From: CAZTPJ01 sp964614515
GTDB taxonomy: Bacteria > Planctomycetota > Phycisphaerae > Phycisphaerales > UBA1924
Length of the DNA stretch: 34,108 bases
Assembly: GCA_964614515.1 (NCBI GenBank)
Contig: CAZTPJ010000040.1
Coordinates: forward strand, 1-34,108
Direction of reading: 5' to 3'
The translations under genes and the position numbers were made by a program. The first letter of the stretch is position 1. Every line of letters begins with the position of its first letter. This document shows positions 8,328 to 16,647 of the stretch, one piece after another. Below the pieces are notes generated by a model that was not told where the DNA came from, ran no database searches, and saw nothing but the letters and a program-made list of their open reading frames with translations.

Positions 8328-8354
8328 ACTGAAGTCGCCTCTGGCGACTTCAGT
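8328..8354. repeat. Perfect 12-bp inverted repeat
   Basis: ACTGAAGTCGCC (8328-8339), a TCT loop, then the exact reverse complement GGCGACTTCAGT (8343-8354). The right flank GGCACGGAT resembles the tandem units starting at 8409. No T-run follows on either side, so a repeat element is more likely than a terminator, though it also lies 150 nt beyond the metalloprotease stop on the - strand. Confidence 0.75.
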
Positions 8355-8408
8355 GGCACGGATCGTGGCGAGAGTTGAACACGGAACAATGGCGGACCAG
8401 CCGCCAGT

Positions 8409-8490
8409 GGCACGGCGTGTCGCGACCTCACTGCCACGGCGTGTCGCGACCTCACTGGCACGACGTGTCGTGACTTCACTGGCACGGATG
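8409..8490. repeat. 24-bp tandem repeat, three full copies plus a partial
   Basis: Units at 8409-8432, 8433-8456 and 8457-8480, with a partial fourth from 8481. Units 1 and 2 differ at one base. Unit 3 differs from unit 1 in three positions, and two of these are compensatory (GTGTCGCGAC to GTGTCGTGAC with ACGGCG to ACGACG), so self-pairing is kept. The array lies 14 nt beyond the metalloprotease stop. Confidence 0.8.
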
Positions 8491-8504
8491 GTGATAAACC
8501 GTCA

Positions 8505-9635
8505 TCATTGCGAAGCGGGGTTCGCGGGTGGCTTCACCAACGACTCTCGCCACTGCGCATCGAGTTCGGCGAAACTCAGGCCGAGGACTTCGCGCGAGGC
8601 CTCATCGAGCGTCTTGCCCTGCGTCAGCCCTCGCACCCAGTTGTTCCGCGCGGTCCGGCCGTGGCGATGCGAAATGTACGCCATCATGTGATGGCCCTGG
8701 CGATACACGTTCATCATGACTTCTCGCGGCGTGGTGCGGAAGTCGTGCATGAGTTCCCAGTCGGCGAGTCGGCCGGATTTCGCCCAGTTCCGCATCGTTT
8801 GATCCAGCCCCGCGCCGCCGCCGGCGAACGCCTCGGCCGCGAGTTCCGCCACACCCTCGGCCACCCACCACGGCATGGTCCGCGACTTGTCGCCCATCTC
8901 GAACGTGCAGACGTGCCCGAACTCGTGCGCAAGCAGCATCTTCAGCCCACCTCCACCGCCGCGACGCGAAAGCAGCATCTTCACGGCCTCGCCCGGCTCG
9001 TTCCATCCGCTGAGCGGATCGACATACGACAGATAGATCGACGCCTGAAGGTGCCGCATGTTCGGATACAACTTCACCTGCTGCACGCGGTCGATGGTGA
9101 GTTCAAAGCCCTCCTGCACATGGGCGCGAACTTCGGGATACGCCTCGGCGACGTTCCGCGCGGTCTCCTCGAAACCCTCGAAGAATCGCACTTCGACGTT
9201 CTCGCCCTTGTGAATCTGCCAGCGTTCGCCGGCGTACTTCCATGCGCCTTCGTGTTCGGCGAACATGGCCGGATAGTCCACCGCGCGCGGGCGGCCTTCC
9301 TTCATGCGCCACGTCATCGTCAGCGGCGCATATGTCCAGCCATCGGCGAACGTCGCACGCTCCGCGTCAATCGCGAGTGAGAACTCCTCAGGCACATGCA
9401 GCAGCAGATCCTCCGCCCAGTGACGCTGCTCCGCGAGAAACACGGCCTCCCCCGGCCAGACGTGCCGCAGGTATCCATCGCGATCTCCCGCGAGCACGGC
9501 CGTCTCCAAATCGCGTAGCACAAGTTCGACATCGCGCAGGATCTGTTCCGGGTCCGCGCGGCACACGCCCGAGAGCATCGCCACCACGGCCACCACGGCC
9601 ACCACACACGCACGCACGCGCGATGCGACGATCAT
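8505..9635 (-). CDS. Secreted HExxH metallopeptidase (MA-like), copy 2
   Basis: Predicted exported zinc metallopeptidase of 376 residues. A signal peptide spans about residues 1-27 (basic start, then VVAVVAVVAMLSGVCRA). The zinc motif HEFGH is at 237-241, with a likely third ligand Glu260 in WWVAEGVAELAAEAF, the gluzincin arrangement of the peptidase MA-like family. Conserved blocks WNEPGE and YISHRHGR are shared with the upstream neighbour. ATG 9635 is preceded by a strong GGGAGGAGG, and it overlaps the neighbour's TGA by 4 nt (ATGA), which implies coupled translation. The insert RRGGGGGLKM just before HEFGH is short and flexible. Substrate is unknown; the catalytic Glu238 is present, so activity is expected. 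Confidence 0.85.
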   Translation of the reverse strand: MIVASRVRACVVAVVAVVAMLSGVCRADPEQILRDVELVLRDLETAVLAGDRDGYLRHVWPGEAVFLAEQRHWAEDLLLHVPEEFSLAIDAERATFADGWTYAPLTMTWRMKEGRPRAVDYPAMFAEHEGAWKYAGERWQIHKGENVEVRFFEGFEETARNVAEAYPEVRAHVQEGFELTIDRVQQVKLYPNMRHLQASIYLSYVDPLSGWNEPGEAVKMLLSRRGGGGGLKMLLAHEFGHVCTFEMGDKSRTMPWWVAEGVAELAAEAFAGGGAGLDQTMRNWAKSGRLADWELMHDFRTTPREVMMNVYRQGHHMMAYISHRHGRTARNNWVRGLTQGKTLDEASREVLGLSFAELDAQWRESLVKPPANPASQ

Positions 9636-10855
9636 CGTGCCTCCTCCCGCGGCTTGACGCCGAGCGATTCGCGCCAATCGGCGTCGAGCTGCTCAAAGGT
9701 GATGTGCAGCGCGCCCAGCGTGGCTTCCTCGACGCTCTCGCCGTGGCCCATGCGTCGCAACCAAGCGTTGCGTCCCTGACGCCCGAACCGCTCGGAAATG
9801 TAGCCGACCATGGATCGACCCTGCACATACGCCTGCCACTTGAGCGGTGCGGCCGTGGTGCGATAGTCCGCGATGTCGTTCCAATCCGCGAGTCTGCGTG
9901 TCGCGACCCAGCGCCGCACGGCACCTTCGAGCATGTCGCGTTCGGCGTCATCAAAGAAGGCTTCGGCGGCGACTTCCGCGACGCCTTCGCACGCCCACCA
10001 GGGCATCTTGTGCGCGAGCGGTCCCATGTGCCAGGTGGCGACGTGGCCGTATTCATGGGCGAAGGCGCGCGTCCATTTCGCGGGCGTGCTTGCGTAGTTG
10101 GACATGAACTTGATCGACTCGCCCGGTTCGTTCCATCCACCGAGCCACTCATCGGGCATCCCGAGATACACCGACGCCTTGAGGTGTTCCATGTCGCGGT
10201 AGAGTTTGATCTCCTGCGGCTCATCGTTGACGATCTCAAAGCCTTCATCAACGTGGGATTTGGCGGTCGGGAAGATGTCGCGGATGGTCGCGGCGATAGC
10301 CTCATCGCCGGGAAGGTGCTTGACGACGAAGTTCTCGCCGGGAAGTTCGAGCCAGACTTCGCCGCAATAGAGCCAGCGCGATGGTTCCGGCCCGTCGCCG
10401 TCGGGATCGCGGAGTTCGAAGGCCGCGCGCCACTGGGTCGCCTTGCCGGCGGTCACGGCCGCGTGCCCCGAGTCCATGCGATACTTCAATCGCATCATCG
10501 CCTCAACGCGCGAGTCGCTGACGTGTGTGAGGTCGCCGACGGTCCACGAGAGTTCGCGGGGCTTGTGCTCACGCAGGTCGTCGGCCCAGTGTTCCTGTTC
10601 GACGCGGAAGCGCGGATCGTGCGCAGCGATGCAGCGAAGATAGCCATCGCGATCGGCGGCGAGGGCGGCGGTTTCCATCTCCGAGACGAGGGAGGTGATG
10701 GCGGCGGCGATGGCGGGATCGGTCGCGGCCAATGCGCGAAGGGGAAGGATGAGGAGGATGAGCGCGAGGGTGGTGAGGAGATGCGCACAGGCGAGACGCC
10801 CATGCCGCCGGGGAGAGGGAACAGCGCGCGGATCAGAACGGCGGCTCGTCGTCAT
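9632..10855 (-). CDS. Secreted HExxH metallopeptidase (MA-like), copy 1
   Basis: A 407-residue paralogue of the downstream gene. It has a basic N-terminus followed by a hydrophobic segment at about 22-43 (LLTTLALILLILPLRALA), probably a signal peptide. The zinc motif HEYGH is at 267-271, with Glu290 in WWACEGVAEVAAEAF. Shared blocks include GGWNEPGE, RRLADWNDIADYRTT and GYISERFGRQGRNAWLRRM. ATG 10855 has GGAG seven bases upstream and lies inside the last 23 nt of dnaB, so the gene is translated in close succession with dnaB. The long open frame that continues upstream to 11152 is the antiparallel-phase shadow of dnaB. The role of an exported protease behind a replicative helicase is not clear. 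Confidence 0.85.
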   Translation of the reverse strand: MTTSRRSDPRAVPSPRRHGRLACAHLLTTLALILLILPLRALAATDPAIAAAITSLVSEMETAALAADRDGYLRCIAAHDPRFRVEQEHWADDLREHKPRELSWTVGDLTHVSDSRVEAMMRLKYRMDSGHAAVTAGKATQWRAAFELRDPDGDGPEPSRWLYCGEVWLELPGENFVVKHLPGDEAIAATIRDIFPTAKSHVDEGFEIVNDEPQEIKLYRDMEHLKASVYLGMPDEWLGGWNEPGESIKFMSNYASTPAKWTRAFAHEYGHVATWHMGPLAHKMPWWACEGVAEVAAEAFFDDAERDMLEGAVRRWVATRRLADWNDIADYRTTAAPLKWQAYVQGRSMVGYISERFGRQGRNAWLRRMGHGESVEEATLGALHITFEQLDADWRESLGVKPREEAR

Positions 10856-12413
10856 CGACCATCTCCGGTGGGGGCGCGGGCGGTTTGTTGTGCGAACCGT
10901 TGGCGGGCTGGCGCCTGGGCGGCGCGTATCCGGCGGAGGGGTCGCTGGCGTACCCGCGCGAGCGCCCGTCGTGACTCTTGAAGCGGGTCGTGTCCGAATC
11001 CCACACGAGGTGGACGGTTCCCGTGGGGCCGTTGCGTTGCTTGGCGATGATGAGTTCGGCGACGCCGATCTTGTCCGGGTTGTTCGCGGCCCATTCCTCA
11101 TTGCCGATGTGATAGTAATCCTCGCGGTGCAGGAGCATGACGACGTCGGCATCCTGCTCGATGGAGCCAGACTCGCGCAGGTCGGCCATGCGCGGGCGAT
11201 GGCCCTCGCGCTGTTCGCTGGCGCGATTGAGTTGGCTCAGGCAGACGACCGGCACGTTGAGTTCGCGGGCCAGGGCCTTGAGTTGGCGGGAGATCGTCGA
11301 GACTTCGACCTGCCGCGATTCACGGCTGGCGCCCGGAGCGGTGAGCAACTGGAGATAGTCTACGAAGATCACACGCACGGCGTACTGGGCGACCATGCGC
11401 CGAGCGCGGGCACGAAGGGCGAGGGAAGTCAGCGAGGCCGAATCATCCACATAGACCGGCGCGGAGCGAAGTTCATCGATGGCCGTCTCAATGTCCTCCT
11501 GATGCCGCTGCGAAAGCATCCCGGAGCGCAGCACCTGTGTGCTGACGCCGGACTGGCCTGAAATCAGGCGTTGGACCACGGCCGACTTGGTCATTTCAAG
11601 ACTGAACACGCCGACGGGGACGCCGTCACTGGTTCGGGGTCCGCGGAAGGCGCAGCCGAGGGCGATCTGTTCGGCGAGATTCAGCGCGAGCGCCGTCTTG
11701 CCCATCGACGGACGCGCGGCCAGCACGATCATCTCGCCCGGCTGAAACCCGCTGAGGAGTTTGTCGAGATCGTGGAAGTGCGTGGAGATGCCGGTGACGC
11801 CCCGGCCCTCCTGCGCGATCATCCGGTCCCATTCCAACTGCATCAACTCTGCGAGATGCTGCGGGTCTGACTTCTGTTCTTCCTGCGCGATGTTGAAGAT
11901 GGCCATCTCGGCGCGATCAAAGACTTCGCGGGCGCCATCGGGGCCGAGATGCCCGCTGTGATACGCCTCATAGAGAATCTGCGACGTTGCATCAATCAAT
12001 CGACGAAGCCGCGCTTTTTCCGCGACGATCCGGGCATAGTGCGGCGCGCTGACGGCCGAAGGCACGGACTCCGCAAGACGCACCAGATAATCGGCTCCGC
12101 CGGCCTCATCAAGCACGCCCGCGTCGCGCAGAATCTCGTTGATCTCCACGAGATCGCCCGCCTGATGCCGGTCATAGACCTGAAGCAGCGCGGCGAAGAT
12201 CGTGCCGTGACGTTCGAGATAGAAGTCCTCGGGCTTGGCGACGGTGCTGAGGACCTCGGCCATCATCCGCGGATCAAGGATCAGCGACCCCAGCAGCGAC
12301 ATCTCCGCCTCGGGAGAGTTGGGCGGGAGACGGTCGAAGAGTTTGCCGACATCAAGGGGCGGACGCCCGCGCCCGGCGTTGGCACGCGATTCTGAAACTG
12401 GAGCCTGCGTCAT
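10833..12413 (-). CDS. dnaB: Replicative DNA helicase DnaB
   Basis: Hexameric helicase that unwinds DNA ahead of the replication fork and recruits primase. The 526-residue product has the DnaB N-terminal domain (about 30-135, PNSPEAEMSLLGSLI), a linker, and a RecA-like C-terminal domain with Walker A ARPSMGKT at 233-240, the SLEM segment at 271-274, Walker B VIFVDYLQLL at 348-357 and the DLRESGSIEQDADVV motif around 411-425. It ends in a Pro-rich acidic tail (residues 498-526), longer than usual and probably disordered. ATG 12413 is chosen; ATG 12422 adds three residues. An open frame continuing upstream overlaps the HDOD gene and is not coding. I saw no intein. Confidence 0.96.
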   Translation of the reverse strand: MTQAPVSESRANAGRGRPPLDVGKLFDRLPPNSPEAEMSLLGSLILDPRMMAEVLSTVAKPEDFYLERHGTIFAALLQVYDRHQAGDLVEINEILRDAGVLDEAGGADYLVRLAESVPSAVSAPHYARIVAEKARLRRLIDATSQILYEAYHSGHLGPDGAREVFDRAEMAIFNIAQEEQKSDPQHLAELMQLEWDRMIAQEGRGVTGISTHFHDLDKLLSGFQPGEMIVLAARPSMGKTALALNLAEQIALGCAFRGPRTSDGVPVGVFSLEMTKSAVVQRLISGQSGVSTQVLRSGMLSQRHQEDIETAIDELRSAPVYVDDSASLTSLALRARARRMVAQYAVRVIFVDYLQLLTAPGASRESRQVEVSTISRQLKALARELNVPVVCLSQLNRASEQREGHRPRMADLRESGSIEQDADVVMLLHREDYYHIGNEEWAANNPDKIGVAELIIAKQRNGPTGTVHLVWDSDTTRFKSHDGRSRGYASDPSAGYAPPRRQPANGSHNKPPAPPPEMVDDDEPPF

Positions 12414-12647
12414 GCTTTCCATTCTATCGGACGCTCCCGACGCGCGGGCGTAGGCCCCGGGGCGTGACAGGTCATTCAGATACGGCGTGGATAACTCCGC
12501 GGCGCGACGCGGGCGATTGGTCCGGTTGCACGGACTGTAGCGTCCGACGGACGTGCGGCGGCCGCGTCGGTCATCGGGGCAATCTCCAGCGGCCCCGGCG
12601 AAGGTTCGAAGTATGTTGCACAGCGCGAAGTACGAGGATACTGGGTG
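12414..12647. promoter_or_regulatory. Divergent promoter region between dnaB and the HDOD gene
   Basis: The 234-nt gap between two divergently oriented genes must hold promoters for both. I could not identify convincing -35/-10 pairs. A small perfect hairpin, CGTCC-GAC-GGACG, lies at 12541-12553. Confidence 0.4.
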
Positions 12648-13889
12648 ATGACGGGAGCCCTTTCGACAGTTCACGGCCGGGATTGCCCCCGGGGCTCGCT
12701 GCCGTCCGACAGGGTCGAGGCGATGTTGGCCGCGCTCGACAAGCAACTGGACTTTCTTTCGCTTGAAACACAACCCGAGGTCGCGCTTCGCGTGTTGTCG
12801 CTGGCGTCGGACGACACGGCCGGGCTGCTCGATTACGCCTCGGCGATCAAAACTGACCATGTGCTGACGGGCCGGATCCTGCGTCTGGCCAACTCGGCGT
12901 TGTATGCGCAGCGCAAGCCGGTGGCGACGGTGGAACGCGCGTGTATCCTCGTGGGGATTGATCGCCTGCGAGCGCTGGCGCTGGGCTTTTATCTGACGCG
13001 TGCGACGGCGACGGACACGACGACCTCCACGACGCGGCGGATCTGGGGCGAGTCGCTGATGCGCGGGTGTCTGGCGTCGCGCATCGCCGCAACGCGATGC
13101 CCCGAACACCAGGCCGAAGCGTTTGTCATCGGCTTGATGCTCGAGGCGGGCATCCCCATCGCCCGACGGCTCGCCGGGGACGCCTACGCGGAACTGATCG
13201 AGGCAAGCGAGTGTCCGGAGGACCTCTACGCTCGCGAGTTGGCCACGCAGCCGTTCACGCACGTCGATGTGATCACGCTGCTGCTTCGCAAGTGGCGGCT
13301 GCCCGAGGTGCTGGCCCTGCCCATTGAGCGGCATCATGCGTCACAGCCATCGGTGGAGGCTTCGCCGCTGGGCGTGTTGTGCCGGATCGCGCGGTATGTG
13401 GGGTCGCTGCGGCTGGGCGCGGAGAATCGGGTCGTCGAGACTCTGGCGCGGGCGGAACTCGCGGCGGAGTTGCTTGAACTTGTGCCGGCGGATCTCGTCG
13501 ATGCGTTTGAACGCGCGGCGATTGAGTATTCCGCGATCTGGCGGGTCTTTGGACAGGTGCTTGAGCCGATGCGCGAGGTGGAGTCGCTGGCCCCGCTGGT
13601 GCACAACCGGCTCATCGAGGCCGTGGATGCCGTCTTCGCCGGCGACATCCGCGATGAATCGAAACTCGTGCCGCAACGATTCAGCATCGGGGGAAGTGAA
13701 GTCGAGATCTGTCTGACGGCCGACGGCACGGGACACGCGTATCTCTGCGGACTCAAGGGCGAGCGCGTGATGGGCGTGCCGTTCCGGGCGGACTCGATCT
13801 CGGCCGAGGCGTTGGCGCAGTCATTTGGATTGCACCCGGCGATGGACGAGGCGGAGCAACTCGATTCATTCCTGCGCACGGCCGCGTAG
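12648..13889 (+). CDS. HDOD-domain protein
   Basis: A 413-residue protein with an HDOD domain, an HD-like domain that has lost the phosphohydrolase metal ligands and usually acts as a protein-interaction or output module in bacterial signalling. The hallmark segment is about residues 38-130: PEVALRVLSLASDD, DHVLTGRILRLANSALY and VERACILVGIDRLRALALGF, followed by EAFVIGLMLEAGIPIARR. The C-terminal ~150 residues are not recognised. ATG 12648 directly follows GTG 12645, and GAGG at 12634-12637 fits the ATG. No receiver or GGDEF domain is attached, so partners are unknown. It is transcribed away from dnaB and converges with the fusion gene, leaving 7 nt between stops. Confidence 0.85.
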   Translation: MTGALSTVHGRDCPRGSLPSDRVEAMLAALDKQLDFLSLETQPEVALRVLSLASDDTAGLLDYASAIKTDHVLTGRILRLANSALYAQRKPVATVERACILVGIDRLRALALGFYLTRATATDTTTSTTRRIWGESLMRGCLASRIAATRCPEHQAEAFVIGLMLEAGIPIARRLAGDAYAELIEASECPEDLYARELATQPFTHVDVITLLLRKWRLPEVLALPIERHHASQPSVEASPLGVLCRIARYVGSLRLGAENRVVETLARAELAAELLELVPADLVDAFERAAIEYSAIWRVFGQVLEPMREVESLAPLVHNRLIEAVDAVFAGDIRDESKLVPQRFSIGGSEVEICLTADGTGHAYLCGLKGERVMGVPFRADSISAEALAQSFGLHPAMDEAEQLDSFLRTAA

Positions 13890-13896
13890 CACGCGG

Positions 13897-16617
13897 TCAA
13901 TCCGACATGGATGAACCGGTGCGCTGTTGATACAGCGTGCGCGTGGCGGTGATGACGCGAGCGAGCGAGACAGGGCGCACGCCCTGATCCCGGCGCATCG
14001 CGCCGAGTTCATGCAGCAGTCGCACATGTCCGAACAGCACGCGATATGCCCAGAGCGTCGAGCGCTTCGGGTCATAGATGTTCGTTGGCTCGCCGGTGGA
14101 GCCGTTGAGTTCGACGATGGCGAAGTCTTCGCCGCGTGCGAAACGCTCGGGCGAGGCATACCGCAGGTCGAAGCGTCCGATGTCCAGGCCATCGCCCTCG
14201 GGGTCTGGGAACCCGCGTGCGATGCGGTCGATCGCATCCTCGAGTTGCGGGGTGATGAGGTGCTGGCCATCGCGAAAGAGCGTGCCCTGGCAGTGATTGC
14301 CGGCGATGGCCAGCGCGATGCGCTGGCCAGCGCGGGGAACCGTGGACGCCGCGTCGGCGTGTCGCGCGAGGAACACATCCGCCTGGAGGCGATACCGCGG
14401 ATGGCGATAGATGAGCGTCTCGAGCGTGTCGCGCCCGTTGCCCGTGAGCGATGGGAAGTCCTTGACGGTGATCGCGTAGATGAACCCCACGCGTCCATCG
14501 CGCGGGCCATTGGGATATCGCGCCCACAGCACGCCACATTCATACGGCCCGGGGTGATATCGCTGCACAATCGCGGGATCGCGCATGGTCTCGAAGTATT
14601 CACGCACATCCGCGGGATTCCGCGCGAGTTTGAGGGCAAAGCCGCGAAAGCCGCTGTCGGGCTTAAGAATCACAGGGAAGCCGCCGAGCGCCGCGTCTTC
14701 CGCGATGAGATCCAGCGCGGCCTCCGCTCGCTCGCGCGGGTCAGGCATTGGCGGAACAAGCACCGCGTGGAGCAGGTGTGACTCGGCGTGTGCCAGACCC
14801 TGGAGAATCTGATGTTTGGATTCGCCGATGATCCCGCCGTGGCCGCTGACGCCGGGGTTGCAGCAACTCGGCAGCATGATTCCGCGATGTCGCAGCGAGT
14901 ATGCGATGCTGGCGAGGACGACGGGCACGTACACGACCGACGCCGGCCAGAACTCGAACGACAACATGCGGCGGACGTGCATGAGCAGCCTGCGCCGCCC
15001 GGTCCACGTCATCGCGAGCGTGAGCGTTCGCACACCGAGCAGCGTCAGCAGCGCCACGGGTATCAGGCCAAGCGGACCGAGGATGTCACCCGCCGGACTT
15101 GTCGCCGCGACAATCGCCCACGAGATCGCACCAGCGGGCGCGGCCCACGCCAGCGCGGCGATCGGTGACACGATCGCGATGATGAACGCGCTTCGCCGCA
15201 ACGCGCCGGCCGCGAGTGCCGCATCAACACGCCGCCAGGGCTGGAGCCGCGTGACAAAGGGCGTGCCGATGGGTGATGCCTCGAATCGCCGACGCCAGTC
15301 GATCAGGCTCATGCCATCACGCGCCGCCACGAATCGCCGTGATCGAACGCGGCCAACAACATACATCAGCCCCGTCTCGATCGTCACCCCGGCCGTCAGT
15401 CCGACGATCCCCACCGCGAGATCAACGGAGATGAGCGCGGCCGCGAGGCCGACGACCACGGCCGCAACATCGCTGCGCCACACGGCGATGGCCGCGATCG
15501 CCAGGGCGAGCGTCCACCATGGCAGGTCGATGCGTGCGCGTTCCAGGGCGAGTCCGAAGTTGCCCAGGGGCGAATCGGCCGGCGCTTCGACGATGGCCCC
15601 GCGCGGCGGTTGTCCACGATTGATCGCGCTGAAGAACCATGTCAAATATTCGGCTGTCTCTTCCGGCTGAAAGAACGGGAGAAAGTGATTGGCGTCGAGC
15701 ATGACCAGCGCGCTGCCGGGCATCAGGTCGTGATGGTGTTCCGCGGCCCAGTCGGCGATGAGGAAGTCGTCCCGGCCGTGCATGACCAGCACGGGCAGCG
15801 CGAGCGAGCGCATGATGTCTTCAAGCGGCCGCTGATCGGAGTCAAGAAAGTTCCGGCTCAGGGCGTGCCGCGTCTCGCGCGGGCCGAGCAGGCCAAAGTG
15901 CGGCACAACCTCCGGCAACACGACAAGTCCCGCGTATTGCACGGCGTACTTCACACGCTCAAACGCATACGAGCCTGATCCTTCCGTCTCCTGCGCGCCG
16001 ATGCCGGCCAGGAGCGTGATGGAGTCCATCGCCCGCGGGCGCAGGTCGGCCATGTGCAGCGCCACGCCCGAACCCATCGACCACCCCACGACGTGCGCCC
16101 GCGAGATCTGCAAGGCGTCGAGCATCGCGAGCGTCGCATGGGCGTGGGCGAGGATCGAATATCGCGGAACCCAGGCGTCGGACTCGCCAAAGCCGGGAAG
16201 GTCGGGGGCAATGACACGAAATCCATCGCGTGCCAGCAGCGGGCCGAGGTGCGAGAAGTTCGTCGCGCTGCCCGGAGAGCCGTGCAGCAGGATGACGGTC
16301 CCCGCGCGCGGCACGCTGGCCGCAGGAGTCCATTCCAGCAGCGACAGCGTCATCGGCTCTTCGGGCACCGGCCCGTGTTCATCCATCGCCGGCAGCGTGA
16401 GAAAGCGCCGCGTCGCGCCGAGGTCAGGATCAAACCCGTCCGCGACGCGAGGCGCGGGTCGAAACGCGATGAACTGCGCCGCGTGCGACGCCACCAGCGC
16501 GATGATGTACAACGTCAGCACCACCCAGCCACGCCGCCGGGATCGCGGACGAACGCCGACTTCAGGTGGCGCGCCGTCGGCCGTGGAACGCGATGGGCTG
16601 GAAGTGGATTGATCCAT
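13897..16617 (-). CDS. Alpha/beta-hydrolase - membrane region - ATP-grasp fusion protein
   Basis: A 906-residue protein with three parts. A transmembrane segment (about 30-52) precedes an alpha/beta-hydrolase domain (about 85-335) with oxyanion HGSPGS, nucleophile elbow GWSMGSG (Ser180), acid in HGRDD (283/284) and His311 in DANHF. Next is a multi-pass region (about 365-425 and 475-575); SVDLAVGIVGLTAG...YVVGR followed by ASPIGTPFVTRLQPWRRV faintly resembles DedA/VTT proteins, which is an inference. Residues about 590-870 form an ATP-grasp-like domain: FPVILKPDSGFRGFAL at 647-662 and VELNGSTGEPTNIYDP at 835-850 fit the nucleotide- and metal-binding strands. Hydrolase and ATP-grasp active residues look intact, so both may function at the membrane, perhaps on a lipid or peptide-like acyl product. 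It lies 30 nt after the rlmN-like gene. No frameshift is needed to read it through. Confidence 0.85.
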   Translation of the reverse strand: MDQSTSSPSRSTADGAPPEVGVRPRSRRRGWVVLTLYIIALVASHAAQFIAFRPAPRVADGFDPDLGATRRFLTLPAMDEHGPVPEEPMTLSLLEWTPAASVPRAGTVILLHGSPGSATNFSHLGPLLARDGFRVIAPDLPGFGESDAWVPRYSILAHAHATLAMLDALQISRAHVVGWSMGSGVALHMADLRPRAMDSITLLAGIGAQETEGSGSYAFERVKYAVQYAGLVVLPEVVPHFGLLGPRETRHALSRNFLDSDQRPLEDIMRSLALPVLVMHGRDDFLIADWAAEHHHDLMPGSALVMLDANHFLPFFQPEETAEYLTWFFSAINRGQPPRGAIVEAPADSPLGNFGLALERARIDLPWWTLALAIAAIAVWRSDVAAVVVGLAAALISVDLAVGIVGLTAGVTIETGLMYVVGRVRSRRFVAARDGMSLIDWRRRFEASPIGTPFVTRLQPWRRVDAALAAGALRRSAFIIAIVSPIAALAWAAPAGAISWAIVAATSPAGDILGPLGLIPVALLTLLGVRTLTLAMTWTGRRRLLMHVRRMLSFEFWPASVVYVPVVLASIAYSLRHRGIMLPSCCNPGVSGHGGIIGESKHQILQGLAHAESHLLHAVLVPPMPDPRERAEAALDLIAEDAALGGFPVILKPDSGFRGFALKLARNPADVREYFETMRDPAIVQRYHPGPYECGVLWARYPNGPRDGRVGFIYAITVKDFPSLTGNGRDTLETLIYRHPRYRLQADVFLARHADAASTVPRAGQRIALAIAGNHCQGTLFRDGQHLITPQLEDAIDRIARGFPDPEGDGLDIGRFDLRYASPERFARGEDFAIVELNGSTGEPTNIYDPKRSTLWAYRVLFGHVRLLHELGAMRRDQGVRPVSLARVITATRTLYQQRTGSSMSD

Positions 16618-16647
16618 GCGGGAACTGCCGAAACCGGCCGTGCAATG

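Larger units (their letters stand above)
7730..8504. other. 775-bp gap without a convincing gene
   Basis: This stretch holds no convincing gene. Open frames on the - strand at about 7839-8200 look like translated repeat or decayed sequence. The segment 8046-8065 (GCGATGGCCACGGCACCCGG) recurs with one mismatch at 17978-17997. The right part, from 8168, is packed with hairpins and tandem repeats listed separately. Confidence 0.6.

Noticed and set aside
8409..8490. Possible CRISPR array
   Set aside because: The 24-bp units are directly adjacent with no spacers between them and no cas genes are in the window.
9242..10981. 579-residue open frame on the + strand across the metalloprotease genes
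   Set aside because: It is antisense to two well-supported metalloproteases with HExxH motifs; its product is an Arg/Pro-rich shadow of the kind common in GC-rich DNA.
12414..13337. Upstream extension of the dnaB frame by about 300 codons
   Set aside because: It overlaps the HDOD gene on the other strand, has no DnaB-like content and lies before a sensible start at 12413.
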